Shown here: piece after piece, positions 26,169-34,788 of the stretch | Layout of the letters: each line of letters opens with the position of its first letter | How positions within the stretch are numbered: position 1 is the stretch's first letter | Assembly: GCF_003013405.1 (NCBI RefSeq) | Contig: NZ_PXZL01000004.1 | Coordinates: 1-64,000, forward strand | Direction: 5' to 3' | DNA length: 64,000 bases | Origin: Brevibacillus formosus | GTDB lineage: Bacteria; Bacillota; Bacilli; Brevibacillales; Brevibacillaceae | The notes under the pieces: generated by a model | What the model was told of the DNA's origin: nothing | Database searches by the model: none | Seen by the model: the letters and a program-made list of their open reading frames with translations, nothing else | Position numbers and translations under genes: made by a program

Positions 26169-26215
26169 CGAAAATGAGGCAGAATTAGCTGGATTGTGAT
26201 TTTTTTCCGTTTTTG

Positions 26216-26241
26216 CGAAACCTTTTCTCTACTTGTGCGTA
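26216..26241 (+). promoter_or_regulatory. ECF sigma (SigW-like) promoter of the lipoprotein gene
   Basis: CGAAAC at 26216-26221, a spacer of exactly 16 nt, then CGTA at 26238-26241. This matches the Bacillus SigW consensus TGAAAC-N16-CGTA at nine of ten bases. It lies 48 bp before the ATG of the lipoprotein gene. Confidence 0.6.
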
Positions 26242-26289
26242 GAAGAAAGGGGGAATAAAAAAATAATATACATAGGGGAGGAACACATC

Positions 26290-27564
26290 ATGTGGAAAAA
26301 AGGTAGCGCTCTTCTGGTAGCAGGTACGGTACTGCTGACCGGTTGTGCAGGCGAGGCATCCCTGGTGCGTGATTCTATCGTAGCGACAATTGACAAGCCA
26401 AACTACGATTTTGAAGGCACCTTGAAGCTGACAGGCGACGTTGAGAAATTGCCTGAAGCATTCGGAGAACCTACTGACAAAGAAGGCCAGGCGTTGTTGT
26501 CTGCTTTGAAAGCAGGTGTAACAGTAAAAGGCTCCCAGCTGGATCTGGACACTATGAAGTTTGAAGTGGAAGTAAAAGACGACAAGCTCCTGCGCGACAA
26601 CAAGCTCTGGACAGGTGACAAAAAAGCATCCGTTGAAACGATCATTGACGAGGATAAAGTATACGTGAAGTCTCCGCTGGACAGCAAATACTTGGTAATC
26701 GATTCGAACGCATCCAATCCTTTCATGGCTGAGTTTGGCGGCTCCGATGCTGCTAACGCTGCGAAGCTGAAAGAATACCAAGACAAAATGAACGACCTTA
26801 CTTTTAACTTTGTGAAAAAGTATGTAAGTAAATATGGCTATACATTGGCAGACGCGAAAAACCATGGCAAACAATCCGTTACATTGCCGAACGGTGAAAA
26901 AGTAGAAGCAACTCATGTAACTGTAAAAATCGACGCAAAAGAATTGGTAAAAATGTTCTTCTTCACAGCTAACGATGCAGTAGCTAGCAAAGAAGTAAAA
27001 GATTTCGCGATCGATATGATGGTACTGACCACTTCCATGACAGAAGATCTGTATCCGGAACTGGGCAAGAAAACCACAGAAGCTGAGAAGCGCGCAAATG
27101 CGGAAGCAATGGTAAACGAAGGCATGGCTGAAGCGAAAAAATGGTTGGATGAAACAGGTAAAGAATACACACCTGAAAAAATCGTAGAAGAAATGAAAAA
27201 AGAAGGCTTCCACAAGCTCGCTTGGAATCTCGACTTCTACATCGACAGCAACAAAATGCCTGTGAAACAAACAAGCGATCTGAGCGTAACTTTCCAAGCT
27301 CCTGAAATGAAGCAAGCTGTAACAATTGGTCTGGCTGCTGATCAATATGCATACAACTTCGGAAAAGCAACCAAGTTCAGCGCGCCAGCAAAAGATGCTG
27401 GTCTGACTGTAGAACAGCTGGTAAAAGATGAAAAAGCAATCAACAGCTTTAGCGACAAAGGCTTTGTTCGTCCAATCGCTCAAAGCATGGTTGATGAACA
27501 AAAATGGATGGAAGAATTGGCTGAGGATATGGAAGCTGAAGAAGCAGCGACCACTACGAAGTAA
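26290..27564 (+). CDS. Secreted lipoprotein of unknown function
   Basis: A 424-residue lipoprotein. The signal peptide WKKGSALLVAGTVLLTGC ends at lipobox cysteine C19, giving a membrane-anchored extracytoplasmic protein. The mature part is Lys/Glu/Ala-rich and soluble, with a repeated pattern of amphipathic strands. It resembles LolA/LppX-like lipoproteins only in general character; I do not assign a family. GGGAGG precedes the ATG. Codon use looks adapted for high expression. It has its own ECF-type promoter and terminator, so it is probably a monocistronic envelope-stress gene. Confidence 0.8.
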   Translation: MWKKGSALLVAGTVLLTGCAGEASLVRDSIVATIDKPNYDFEGTLKLTGDVEKLPEAFGEPTDKEGQALLSALKAGVTVKGSQLDLDTMKFEVEVKDDKLLRDNKLWTGDKKASVETIIDEDKVYVKSPLDSKYLVIDSNASNPFMAEFGGSDAANAAKLKEYQDKMNDLTFNFVKKYVSKYGYTLADAKNHGKQSVTLPNGEKVEATHVTVKIDAKELVKMFFFTANDAVASKEVKDFAIDMMVLTTSMTEDLYPELGKKTTEAEKRANAEAMVNEGMAEAKKWLDETGKEYTPEKIVEEMKKEGFHKLAWNLDFYIDSNKMPVKQTSDLSVTFQAPEMKQAVTIGLAADQYAYNFGKATKFSAPAKDAGLTVEQLVKDEKAINSFSDKGFVRPIAQSMVDEQKWMEELAEDMEAEEAATTTK

Positions 27565-27578
27565 TATTTTTCCTCACG

Positions 27579-27613
27579 AAAAAAGCACGGCGCCTCTCGC
27601 GTCGTGCTTTTTT
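27579..27613. terminator. Bidirectional terminator
   Basis: AAAAGCACGGCG pairs with CGCGTCGTGCTTTT around a 5-nt loop, with A-run and T-run on both sides. It separates the lipoprotein gene from the convergent cysC. Confidence 0.9.
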
Positions 27614-27627
27614 CCCTATCCATAACT

Positions 27628-28233
27628 CTAAAGAATCTTGTGCTTTTCCAGGTATGTAAGGACAGTCTGGACAGCTTCTTCAATCGTCTGCTTGTCGCTC
27701 TCAATGACCAACTCCGCTTGAACAGGCTCTTCATACGGTGCTGATATCCCCGTAAACTGACCAATCTCCCCACTTCTTGCTTTTTCGTATAGTCCCTTCA
27801 CATCCCGGCGTTCGCACTCTTCCAATGAACATTTTACGTATACCTCGATGAATTCTCCTGCCTCTACCAAATTGCGCGCAAGCTCCCGGTCTTCCCGATA
27901 CGGAGAGATAAACGCGGTCAAGGTAATCAAGCCTGCATCTACGAACAGCTTCGCGACCTCGCCAATTCGGCGAATATTTTCCCGTCTGTCCTCTGTCCCA
28001 AACCCCAATCCCCGGTTTAAGCCGTGACGTATATTGTCACCATCCAGTACGTAGCTGGCTAGCCCTCTTTGATGAAGCTCATGTTCGACTGCGTTCGCCA
28101 ACGTTGATTTGCCGGCACCAGACAGCCCTGTAAACCATAAGACACAGCTTTTGTGTCCCGCACGCTTCTGACGGTCTTGCTTGGTTACTGTCGTCGGATG
28201 CCATACGATATTCGCGGTACCCTCTCTACTCAT
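27628..28233 (-). CDS. cysC: Adenylyl-sulfate (APS) kinase
   Basis: A 201-residue P-loop kinase phosphorylating APS at the 3'-OH to give PAPS. Visible features: P-loop [11 protein letters not shown] near 34-44, the [13 protein letters not shown]-binding motif, FISPYREDR, and the [15 protein letters not shown] lid region. Full family length. It is the last gene of the sulfate-assimilation operon, 38 bp after sat. Since the reductase here looks like an APS reductase, PAPS may serve sulfation or be a parallel route. Confidence 0.95.
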   Translation of the reverse strand: MSREGTANIVWHPTTVTKQDRQKRAGHKSCVLWFTGLSGAGKSTLANAVEHELHQRGLASYVLDGDNIRHGLNRGLGFGTEDRRENIRRIGEVAKLFVDAGLITLTAFISPYREDRELARNLVEAGEFIEVYVKCSLEECERRDVKGLYEKARSGEIGQFTGISAPYEEPVQAELVIESDKQTIEEAVQTVLTYLEKHKIL

Positions 28234-28271
28234 CGTCTCTCCCCTCTCTTACAACCGATTTTTTCAGCGGA

Positions 28272-29411
28272 TTAGACGGACACCGGTCGCAGCCCTTCGA
28301 TCAATACCCGCGCGACTTCAGGACGGCTAAATTCGGGTGGCGGAGCCTCGCCGCGCGACAGCATTTCCCTCACCTTCATCCCGGACAGCGCGACATGATG
28401 CTCGCTATCATGTGGGCACGTTTTGGCAGAGGCCATGTTTCCGCAGGTCTTGCAATAAAAGCTGTTCTCGAAAAATAATGGCGTAATCCCTAGCTCCTCT
28501 GGCTGGAACTGGCGGAAAATATGCTGGGCATCGTAAGTCCCGTAATAATTGCCAACACCAGCGTGGTCCCGGCCTACAATAAAATGAGTGCAGCCGTAAT
28601 TCTTCCTCACCAATGCATGAAAAATCGCTTCCCGCGGTCCTGCATAACGCATGGCAGCCGGGAACACGGCCAACTCTACCCGGGTAGCCGGATAGTATTT
28701 TTCCAGCAATACCTGATAGCTGTTCATCCGCACATCAGCAGGGATGTCATCTGCCTTCGTTTCGCCCACGAGAGGGTTCAAAAAGAGACCATCGACGATT
28801 TCGAGAGCTGACTTCTGGATGTATTCATGCGCGCGGTGGACTGGGTTGCGTGTCTGAAAGCCGACAATCGTTTTCCAGCCCTTCTCGGCAAATCTTTCTC
28901 TCGTTTGTGCCGGATCGAAGTGATAGCTGGCAAAACGCCCTTTTTCAGTGCGCTTTACCAATGTAATCGGGCCAGCCAAATAAACGGCGGGACGCTCCAG
29001 CAGCTTTTTCACTCCGGGATGATTCGTATCGTCGGTGCCATAGACGAGCCGGGCTTCTCGCTCCTTGTCAGGTGAATATATATCGGTGATTGCAAGAATG
29101 CCATAGATCGTACCCTGATGGCTCAACCGCACCTTGTCTCCGATCTGCAAGGCTCCTGCGACAGTGGTCGAGACCGGAAGCGTAATCGGGATGCTCCAAA
29201 CGGTACCATCTGCCAGCCGCATCTGCTCAACGACAGAAATATAATCCGCCCGATTCAAGAACCCTTCAAGCGGGCTGTAGCCTCCAATCCCGATTAACTC
29301 CAGATCTGCGAGTGCAAATGCATCTATCTCCACTTCATGCGCAGTCACCGACAGGTCTGCCTGTGGATCAAAACGGTTCACCAACTCTCCCCCGTGAGGT
29401 TTCCCACTCAT
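28272..29411 (-). CDS. sat: Sulfate adenylyltransferase (ATP sulfurylase)
   Basis: A 379-residue monofunctional ATP sulfurylase making APS from sulfate and ATP. Signature residues: [14 protein letters not shown] (QxRN and HxxH active site), [16 protein letters not shown], and [22 protein letters not shown], a Cys-rich stretch common in this family. There is no APS-kinase domain, consistent with the separate downstream cysC. 38 bp downstream of cysH, same strand, same operon. Confidence 0.95.
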   Translation of the reverse strand: MSGKPHGGELVNRFDPQADLSVTAHEVEIDAFALADLELIGIGGYSPLEGFLNRADYISVVEQMRLADGTVWSIPITLPVSTTVAGALQIGDKVRLSHQGTIYGILAITDIYSPDKEREARLVYGTDDTNHPGVKKLLERPAVYLAGPITLVKRTEKGRFASYHFDPAQTRERFAEKGWKTIVGFQTRNPVHRAHEYIQKSALEIVDGLFLNPLVGETKADDIPADVRMNSYQVLLEKYYPATRVELAVFPAAMRYAGPREAIFHALVRKNYGCTHFIVGRDHAGVGNYYGTYDAQHIFRQFQPEELGITPLFFENSFYCKTCGNMASAKTCPHDSEHHVALSGMKVREMLSRGEAPPPEFSRPEVARVLIEGLRPVSV

Positions 29412-29449
29412 ACAAAAGCCCTCCTATCCTTGGTTTGTTCTCTTTCTCG

Positions 29450-30166
29450 TTACCTTGCGAGATGCAGACCACATTCCGTTTTCCCTGCTTGCGCCCAGCG
29501 CCCTGCCCTCGAATCCTCGCCCTCTTTTACAGGACGTGTACAAGGAGCGCAGCCGATGCTTGGATAGCTCTGATCGTGAAGGGGATTGTACGGCAATTCA
29601 AATGCTCGGATGTACTGCCACACTTCTTCCGCCTTCCAATGGATGAGCGGACAAATTTTTAGTGACTGGAATTTTTCATCGCGATTGATAAACTCGACAT
29701 TCGCTCTCGTGGCTGACTGCTCTCTGCGTAGTCCTGACATCCAGGCAACCGCTCCGGTCAGCACACTTTCCATCGGCTGTACCTTGCGGATATGGCAGCA
29801 CATATCCGGCTGCCTGCTCCACAATTCATCGCCATGGAGGTCTGCCTGCTGTGCCAGCGTGATATCCGGCTGCTTGACCGTTAGCCGCAGCGCAGGATAC
29901 CTCGCTCTCACCTGCTCAATCAAGCTGTACGTCTCGGAAAAGTGGAGATTGGTATCCAAAAATGTAACCTTGGCATCCTTTTTCACATCGCTGATCATAT
30001 CGAGCAGCACCATGGCCTCGGCCCCAAAGCTACACGAATAAATCAAATCATCCGAAAACGTCTTGTATGCCCATTTGATTACGTCTATGGTGTCGCCCTT
30101 TGCGAGACTATTATTGATGGAAACGAGTTGTTCCACTGTCGCTGACGCATAATTCAGCTGGCTCAT
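29450..30166 (-). CDS. cysH: Adenylyl-sulfate (APS) reductase
   Basis: A 238-residue thioredoxin-dependent reductase giving sulfite. The PP-loop-like N-terminus has YSCSFGAEAMVLLDM. The iron-sulfur signature of APS-type enzymes is present: a CC pair near 121-122 (CCHIRK) and CxxC near 204-207 (GCAPC). The catalytic ECGLH is at the C-terminus. The four extra cysteines indicate APS rather than PAPS as substrate, as reported for the Bacillus subtilis enzyme. It sits between cobA-hemD and sat in one operon. Confidence 0.92.
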   Translation of the reverse strand: MSQLNYASATVEQLVSINNSLAKGDTIDVIKWAYKTFSDDLIYSCSFGAEAMVLLDMISDVKKDAKVTFLDTNLHFSETYSLIEQVRARYPALRLTVKQPDITLAQQADLHGDELWSRQPDMCCHIRKVQPMESVLTGAVAWMSGLRREQSATRANVEFINRDEKFQSLKICPLIHWKAEEVWQYIRAFELPYNPLHDQSYPSIGCAPCTRPVKEGEDSRAGRWAQAGKTECGLHLAR

Positions 30167-30181
30167 GTGCCCCCTCCTTGA

Positions 30182-31639
30182 TCATTTAGCGTACGACTCC
30201 TTCAGATCGTTTATATTGATTGCGTTATCTGCATGGCTGCTCACGAATTTCCAGCCCATTTCTCTCGCTGCATCTGCTGTTTCCTTTCCGACACATACGA
30301 TCGGTGTCTTTGACCAGGCATCGCCAGCAAATTGCGCCAGCGCTGACAGCGTATGGACATCATCCGTGGCTAGCCAGTCAAATGAGCAGCCTGCCTTTTT
30401 TGTACTGGGGTTCTTCCCATCCCATTCAAGCGTCCCCGCTTGGATCACTTGAATCACCTTGCCGTGGTCCAGCGTGATTTTTTGTGGCTTCCCTTCCCCT
30501 GCGTAAAGCACCTGCTCTTCTTTTTCCAAGGCAAGCAGGTCGGGGAATGCCAGCAGAGATGTGTTTTCATCCAGCACCAAGTCCGGAAATATCCCCTGTT
30601 TCTCGAAAGCCTCAAAAGCCCGTTGTCCACAAACAGCCAGCTTGCTCGTCAAGCGCCGCACATCGTAGCGTTGTTGTCGCAGGGCAGAAGTAAAAAAGGA
30701 TACTTGCTGCGCATTCGCGAACACGAGCCAACGATAAGTCGCAAGCGCTGTCAGTGGTGTATCAAGCGTGCAGCGTTCGATCAAAGAAATCGGCATGACT
30801 TCGGCGCCCAACTGTTCCAAGGCAATTACGAGCTCGCTATTTCCTTCATCGCTTGCTCTTTTTGCAACGGCTACCCGTTGCCCGAACAAAGGGCGTGATT
30901 CGTACCAGTTCAGCGATTCCCGCAGACGGACGACCTCCCCCACGATAATGATAGCAGGTGCGGCAAAACGAGCCTGCTCGACTTCCTTATCTATCGTCCC
31001 GAGCTTGCCGATCACCGTCTTCTGCTCGCGCACCGTCCCCCAGCGCACGAGAGCTACCGGCGTATGGGCGTCTTTTCCATGCGCAAGAAGGCGCTCCCTG
31101 ATACGAGGCAGATTTTTCACACCCATGTAGATGACCAACGTTTCCATCGAGGCGAGAGCAGCCCAGTCCGGCTCCTTTCCGGCATTTTTTTCACACAAGT
31201 GACCGGTGACAAATGCGACGGAAGAGTTGTAGTCACGATGCGTCAGCGGAATACCCGCATAGAGGGGGGCAGCCATCCCGGACGTAATCCCTGGGACGAT
31301 CTCAAACGGAATAGAATGGTCACGGCACATCTGCGCTTCCTCTCCTACCCGCCCGAACATGCTCGGGTCCCCGCCTTTCAGTCGAACGACATACTTCCCT
31401 TTTCGGGCTTCCCGAATGAGCAGGAAGTTGATCTCTTCTTGCGGCAATGTATGATGATCAGCCTCTTTCCCGCAATAGATAAGGCTGGCGCCCTTTTTTG
31501 CGTATGAGAGAAGCTGTGGGCTTGCCAGACGATCGTACACAATCACATCCGCGAGACGAAGCGACTCCATGCCGCGAATCGTCAGCAGCTTGGGGTCACC
31601 AGGCCCTGCCCCGACAAAAACGACTCTGCCTGTGTTCAT
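30182..31639 (-). CDS. Fused uroporphyrinogen-III methyltransferase (CobA) and uroporphyrinogen-III synthase (HemD)
   Basis: About 485 residues with two enzymes in one chain. Residues 1-245 are SUMT/CobA: VVFVGAGPGDPKLLTIRGM, VVRLKGGDPSMFGR and PGITSGMAAPLYAGIPLTHR. Residues ~255-475 are a divergent HemD domain. The product precorrin-2 leads to siroheme, cofactor of the sulfite reductase encoded two genes upstream. The start is set at 31639 with AAGGAGG 11 bases before; the 21 residues upstream do not look like the family. A precorrin-2 dehydrogenase gene is absent from this operon. Confidence 0.9.
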   Translation of the reverse strand: MNTGRVVFVGAGPGDPKLLTIRGMESLRLADVIVYDRLASPQLLSYAKKGASLIYCGKEADHHTLPQEEINFLLIREARKGKYVVRLKGGDPSMFGRVGEEAQMCRDHSIPFEIVPGITSGMAAPLYAGIPLTHRDYNSSVAFVTGHLCEKNAGKEPDWAALASMETLVIYMGVKNLPRIRERLLAHGKDAHTPVALVRWGTVREQKTVIGKLGTIDKEVEQARFAAPAIIIVGEVVRLRESLNWYESRPLFGQRVAVAKRASDEGNSELVIALEQLGAEVMPISLIERCTLDTPLTALATYRWLVFANAQQVSFFTSALRQQRYDVRRLTSKLAVCGQRAFEAFEKQGIFPDLVLDENTSLLAFPDLLALEKEEQVLYAGEGKPQKITLDHGKVIQVIQAGTLEWDGKNPSTKKAGCSFDWLATDDVHTLSALAQFAGDAWSKTPIVCVGKETADAAREMGWKFVSSHADNAININDLKESYAK

Positions 31640-31685
31640 TGCGAATCCGTCCTCCTTGCTGCTCTGTTCCTTCACAGGTAGAGTC

Positions 31686-31934
31686 CTAGTTGTATGAAGC
31701 AAACGTAGAGGTTTCCACTACGTACCCGACTCCTTGGCGTCCGAGCGGCTTCTTTTCCACCAGGCTCAGCTCTTTGATACGAGGTGGGGCTATCGTATGT
31801 CGCAAGAGATTGTTCTCGGCTGAAGAAAAGGCTCTCTCATCCGTTTTCGCAATAACCACAACCGTCAGTAACCGCCCTTCCTCCAGCACGGCTTCCAGCT
31901 TGTAAAGATAGCTCTCTGTTTGTTCCTCTCTCAT
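31686..31934 (-). CDS. Small protein of unknown function in the sulfite reductase operon
   Basis: 82 residues, soluble, opening MREEQTESYLYKLEAVLEEGRLLTVVVIAKTDERAF. The strand-rich start followed by FSSAENNLLRHTIAPPRIKELSLVEKKPLG looks like a small alpha/beta domain; no cysteine or metal motif. A very strong ribosome site (AGGAGGGG) precedes the ATG at 31934, which settles the start. It is 40 bp after the reductase gene and 46 bp before cobA-hemD, so it is part of the operon. I do not know its function; a role in reductase or siroheme handling is only suggested by position. Confidence 0.8.
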   Translation of the reverse strand: MREEQTESYLYKLEAVLEEGRLLTVVVIAKTDERAFSSAENNLLRHTIAPPRIKELSLVEKKPLGRQGVGYVVETSTFASYN

Positions 31935-31974
31935 GACATGTCCCCTCCTAACCTGGCTATTTACCACACAGGCA

Positions 31975-33591
31975 TTACGCTGGTTGCAGAATGGAGTCAA
32001 CCTGCGCTTGGATATGGGAAAGTCCTACCCGCTCCACGTAGCGCCAGTATGGTTCGCCTTCCTGACGATCCGCCTTGTACAGCGTGATCAATTGGGCAAG
32101 GAACGGCCCGAGTCTATCCACCGTAATCCGCGCGTTGAGCTTGCGGTTGAATTGCGGCTCCTCCAGTGTCCCGCCTACGTAGATGTCAAACGCCTCTACC
32201 ATCCCGTTTGATGTCTTGACCAATGCGCCTTGCAGGCCGATATCCGCAATTTGCCGCTGACCGCAAGAATTCGGACAACCAATCATATGAATACGCAGTG
32301 GCGTATCGAGCACAACTGTATCATCCAAATATTGAGCCAGCGAACGCATCCGCTCCTTGGTCTCCACGATCGCCAAATTGCAATATTCTGTACCCGTGCA
32401 CGATACGGCATACCCGACAAACGTATTGGGCCGCAATTTGAAACGGTTCACAATAAGCGGCTCATTGCGGAAAGCTGCGACCTTTGCTTCGGGAATGTTG
32501 CGAATCAGGACATTTTGCGTGTTACAGGTGCCAATCGTCCCATCGCCATATTCGTCCGCCAGACGGGCAAGCTCATTTAGTTCTGCTGCACTCATCCGCC
32601 CAACGGGAACAGATAAACCTGCGTAGTACAATCCTGCTTGGCGCTGCTCATTAATACCGTAAAAATATCCGCCATTCCAGCCCGAGGTTAAATCGATACC
32701 ACCCGGCTCAAGCTCACCAACCAGCTCCAGTAATTGCTCCTTGAACTTTTCCGGTCCCCAATCAGCGACCAAGAACTTAAGACGTGCATGCGTACGTTTT
32801 TGACGGTAGCCGAAATCGCGGAACAGAGTCGTAACTCCCGCCGCTACTTTGACGACATCCTCTGGTCGCACGAACACATCCAGTCGCTTTGCCAAATATG
32901 GCTTCGCTGACAAGCCGCCTCCTACCCACACATGAAAGCCGATTACTTCCTCGCCGGCTATGACTTTTTGGGCCGGAGTGAAAGCTAGGTCGTTGATTTG
33001 CGCATGCGCGGCGTTATGAATATTGGCAGAAATCGATATTTTGTACTTGCGTGGCAGATTAGAGAAGTCGCGATTGAGCAAGAAGAATTTTTCTAACTCC
33101 GCTACGATGGGGCGCGTATCCAGCACTTCATGTGGATCAATTCCTGCCAGTGGGTTCCCCATGATTTGCCGTGGGCAGTCTCCACATGCTTCAAAAGAAG
33201 AAAGCCCGACTGATGCGAGCCGATCAAAAATGTCAGCGAGCGATTCAACCGTGAGCCAATGAAATTGCACAGCCTGACGCGTGGTCACATCCACCAGATT
33301 ACGTCCATAATCTTTCGCGATGTTGGCGAGCACCCGAGCTTGTTCACTGCTCAAAATGCCTCCAGGTATGCGCACACGCATCATGAAATGTCCATCTTTT
33401 GGCCGCTGCTGATAGACGCCTGCCCATTTAAATCGATCCATGTCAGAAGATTCAATCGATGCAAATCCTTCTTTGGAATAGGTGTTTACGATCGTCTCGA
33501 TGACGTCCAGTCCGTCTTTTTCCAGCTTCGTAAACTCCATTTTGTTGAGGGATGGATCAGCAGCCCACTTCCACTGCTTTCTCTCTGCCAT
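31975..33591 (-). CDS. Ferredoxin-type sulfite reductase (siroheme, nitrite/sulfite reductase family)
   Basis: A 538-residue single-subunit siroheme [4Fe-4S] reductase. Both ferredoxin-like halves (each starting with strands such as HFMMRVRIPGG) and siroheme-binding arginines are visible. The cluster cysteines are CTGTEYC (C-x5-C) near 400 and CPNSC (C-x3-C) near 440. The family contains both nitrite and sulfite reductases; neighbours sat, cysH and cysC make six-electron reduction of sulfite to sulfide the likely role. The start overlaps the chelatase gene by 35 bp. Confidence 0.9.
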   Translation of the reverse strand: MAERKQWKWAADPSLNKMEFTKLEKDGLDVIETIVNTYSKEGFASIESSDMDRFKWAGVYQQRPKDGHFMMRVRIPGGILSSEQARVLANIAKDYGRNLVDVTTRQAVQFHWLTVESLADIFDRLASVGLSSFEACGDCPRQIMGNPLAGIDPHEVLDTRPIVAELEKFFLLNRDFSNLPRKYKISISANIHNAAHAQINDLAFTPAQKVIAGEEVIGFHVWVGGGLSAKPYLAKRLDVFVRPEDVVKVAAGVTTLFRDFGYRQKRTHARLKFLVADWGPEKFKEQLLELVGELEPGGIDLTSGWNGGYFYGINEQRQAGLYYAGLSVPVGRMSAAELNELARLADEYGDGTIGTCNTQNVLIRNIPEAKVAAFRNEPLIVNRFKLRPNTFVGYAVSCTGTEYCNLAIVETKERMRSLAQYLDDTVVLDTPLRIHMIGCPNSCGQRQIADIGLQGALVKTSNGMVEAFDIYVGGTLEEPQFNRKLNARITVDRLGPFLAQLITLYKADRQEGEPYWRYVERVGLSHIQAQVDSILQPA

Positions 33592-34369
33592 GCTCGTACA
33601 TGCTCCTTTGTGTAAAGATGTCAGTTACCAATGCCATTCGAATCGATTGACTCATCCAGTCCGCAATCAGTGGATGGGGCAAGTACGCACTGCCCTCATA
33701 GCGATAAGCCAAGCCTGCAAGCCGTTTCGGGATTGCTTGTCGCGTAAAGTAACCTTGGCTGACGAACAGAGGAAGCACGAGGACATCTCCTATTTTTGCC
33801 AGTAAACAGGCTTGATCGTACAGTGTATCGGGCCTCAATGTCGCATATCCGGCAGCGGCAAATTGGTAGCGGTTTTGCAAGCGGAATGTCAGACGCAAAA
33901 GCAGCTTTTCCCAGCGCTCATGACATCCAGGCAAGTCACTGCCGTGCCCGACGAGCAACAACGCCTCCTGATTCGGCAAGCGTGATAGATTTGCGATTCG
34001 CTCTGCCACGATCTGCTCGACGTTTGGGTGATCCTCCAATGGCGGACACCAGAGAATTCTTGCCTGAACGGGAACACGAATCAGGCCTGTCTCTCCTGTC
34101 GGCCATGGGTCTAGTCCAAGCATCGCGCGGATTTCCCCAACATGATTGCTTCCTGCCGTGGCGAATAGTGGAACGACGACAATCGTTGTCGCTCCTGATG
34201 CTTCCAGACGTTTCACTTCATCGCTGATGCTTCGTCCTTCCACTCCTCCCAAGTAAGCTACCCGAATAGGCAAATCAGTGCGGCATTGCCAAACGGCTGA
34301 TTCCACCAACGCCAACCAGTCAGGATCGGGTGAACCGTGAGCAATTACCAAAGCCGCTGTTTTCGCCAT
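33557..34369 (-). CDS. Sirohydrochlorin chelatase (SirB/CbiX family)
   Basis: A 270-residue class II chelatase with two related halves. The first opens with AALVIAHGSPDPDW (H10) and the second with ALLLVGHGSDLPGCH (near 144), the metal-binding histidines of CbiX/SirB proteins. It should insert Fe2+ into sirohydrochlorin to finish siroheme. First gene of the operon, directly downstream of a strong promoter. AAGGGGG lies before the ATG. Confidence 0.88.
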   Translation of the reverse strand: MAKTAALVIAHGSPDPDWLALVESAVWQCRTDLPIRVAYLGGVEGRSISDEVKRLEASGATTIVVVPLFATAGSNHVGEIRAMLGLDPWPTGETGLIRVPVQARILWCPPLEDHPNVEQIVAERIANLSRLPNQEALLLVGHGSDLPGCHERWEKLLLRLTFRLQNRYQFAAAGYATLRPDTLYDQACLLAKIGDVLVLPLFVSQGYFTRQAIPKRLAGLAYRYEGSAYLPHPLIADWMSQSIRMALVTDIFTQRSMYEHGREKAVEVGC

Positions 34370-34422
34370 CGGATAACCCCCTTAACCAAACTTATTTTGT
34401 AATTCATATATGTTTACTCGGA

Positions 34423-34451
34423 ATTATAATTGGGATGGATTGCGTCGTCAA
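34423..34451 (-). promoter_or_regulatory. SigA promoter of the sulfate-assimilation operon with a possible operator
   Basis: On the minus strand TTGACG (34446-34451), a 17-nt spacer, and a perfect TATAAT (34423-34428), 54 bp before the chelatase start. A GGAATTATAATT block overlaps the -10 on the plus strand. AT-rich GGAATT-type sites are a feature of some cysteine-regulator (CymR) operators, but I cannot confirm one here. Confidence 0.75.
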
Positions 34452-34505
34452 TAACAAAATCGTATTTCACTTGAACATAGTGGTTTTGTCGTGGCTGTTG
34501 TGGGG

Positions 34506-34704
34506 GAAGAAGTTCATTTCCAGTCTACGCTTCGGCCTACGCCCCGCTAGGGGGATTGACTGTCCACTTTGAAATGAATGGCGGGAGCGCTTCAAACGTA
34601 GACCTTTCGAAGAAGGATTCCATAGGTGAAGCTGAAATTCCCCGCCATTCATTTCAAAGCTTAGTCGGGCTCCAGAGGCACTTGGACTGGAAATGAACTT
34701 CTTC
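34506..34704 (+). repeat. Large nested palindromic repeat, copy 2 of 3
   Basis: Perfect 20-bp outer arms at 34506-34525 and 34685-34704 (one more base pair outside), and perfect 19-bp inner arms at 34567-34585 and 34641-34659. The core at 34542-34565 reads CCCCGCTAGGGG then GATTGACTGTCC. The outer arm ends in TTTCCAGTC as in copy 1; the rest of both stems is unrelated to the other copies. No coding frame. Together with the promoter above it accounts for the 419-bp gap 34370-34788. Confidence 0.85.
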
Positions 34705-34788
34705 CTACGCAGCTTTTTAAACATTTTGAAAGTGATTCAAAATGGGAAAGAAAAAAACTGCCAGGCCTAATACCTGACAGCTCTCCGC

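Noticed and set aside
26185..27501. Long (438-codon) open frame on the minus strand opposite the lipoprotein gene
   Set aside because: Very rich in Phe, Cys, Tyr and Ser, as expected from the complement of a Lys/Glu/Ala-rich gene. The plus strand has the ribosome site, signal peptide, promoter and terminator.
34370..34450. SAM (S-box) riboswitch before the sulfate operon
   Set aside because: Only 54 nt separate the -10 box from the start codon, too short for an S-box plus terminator.
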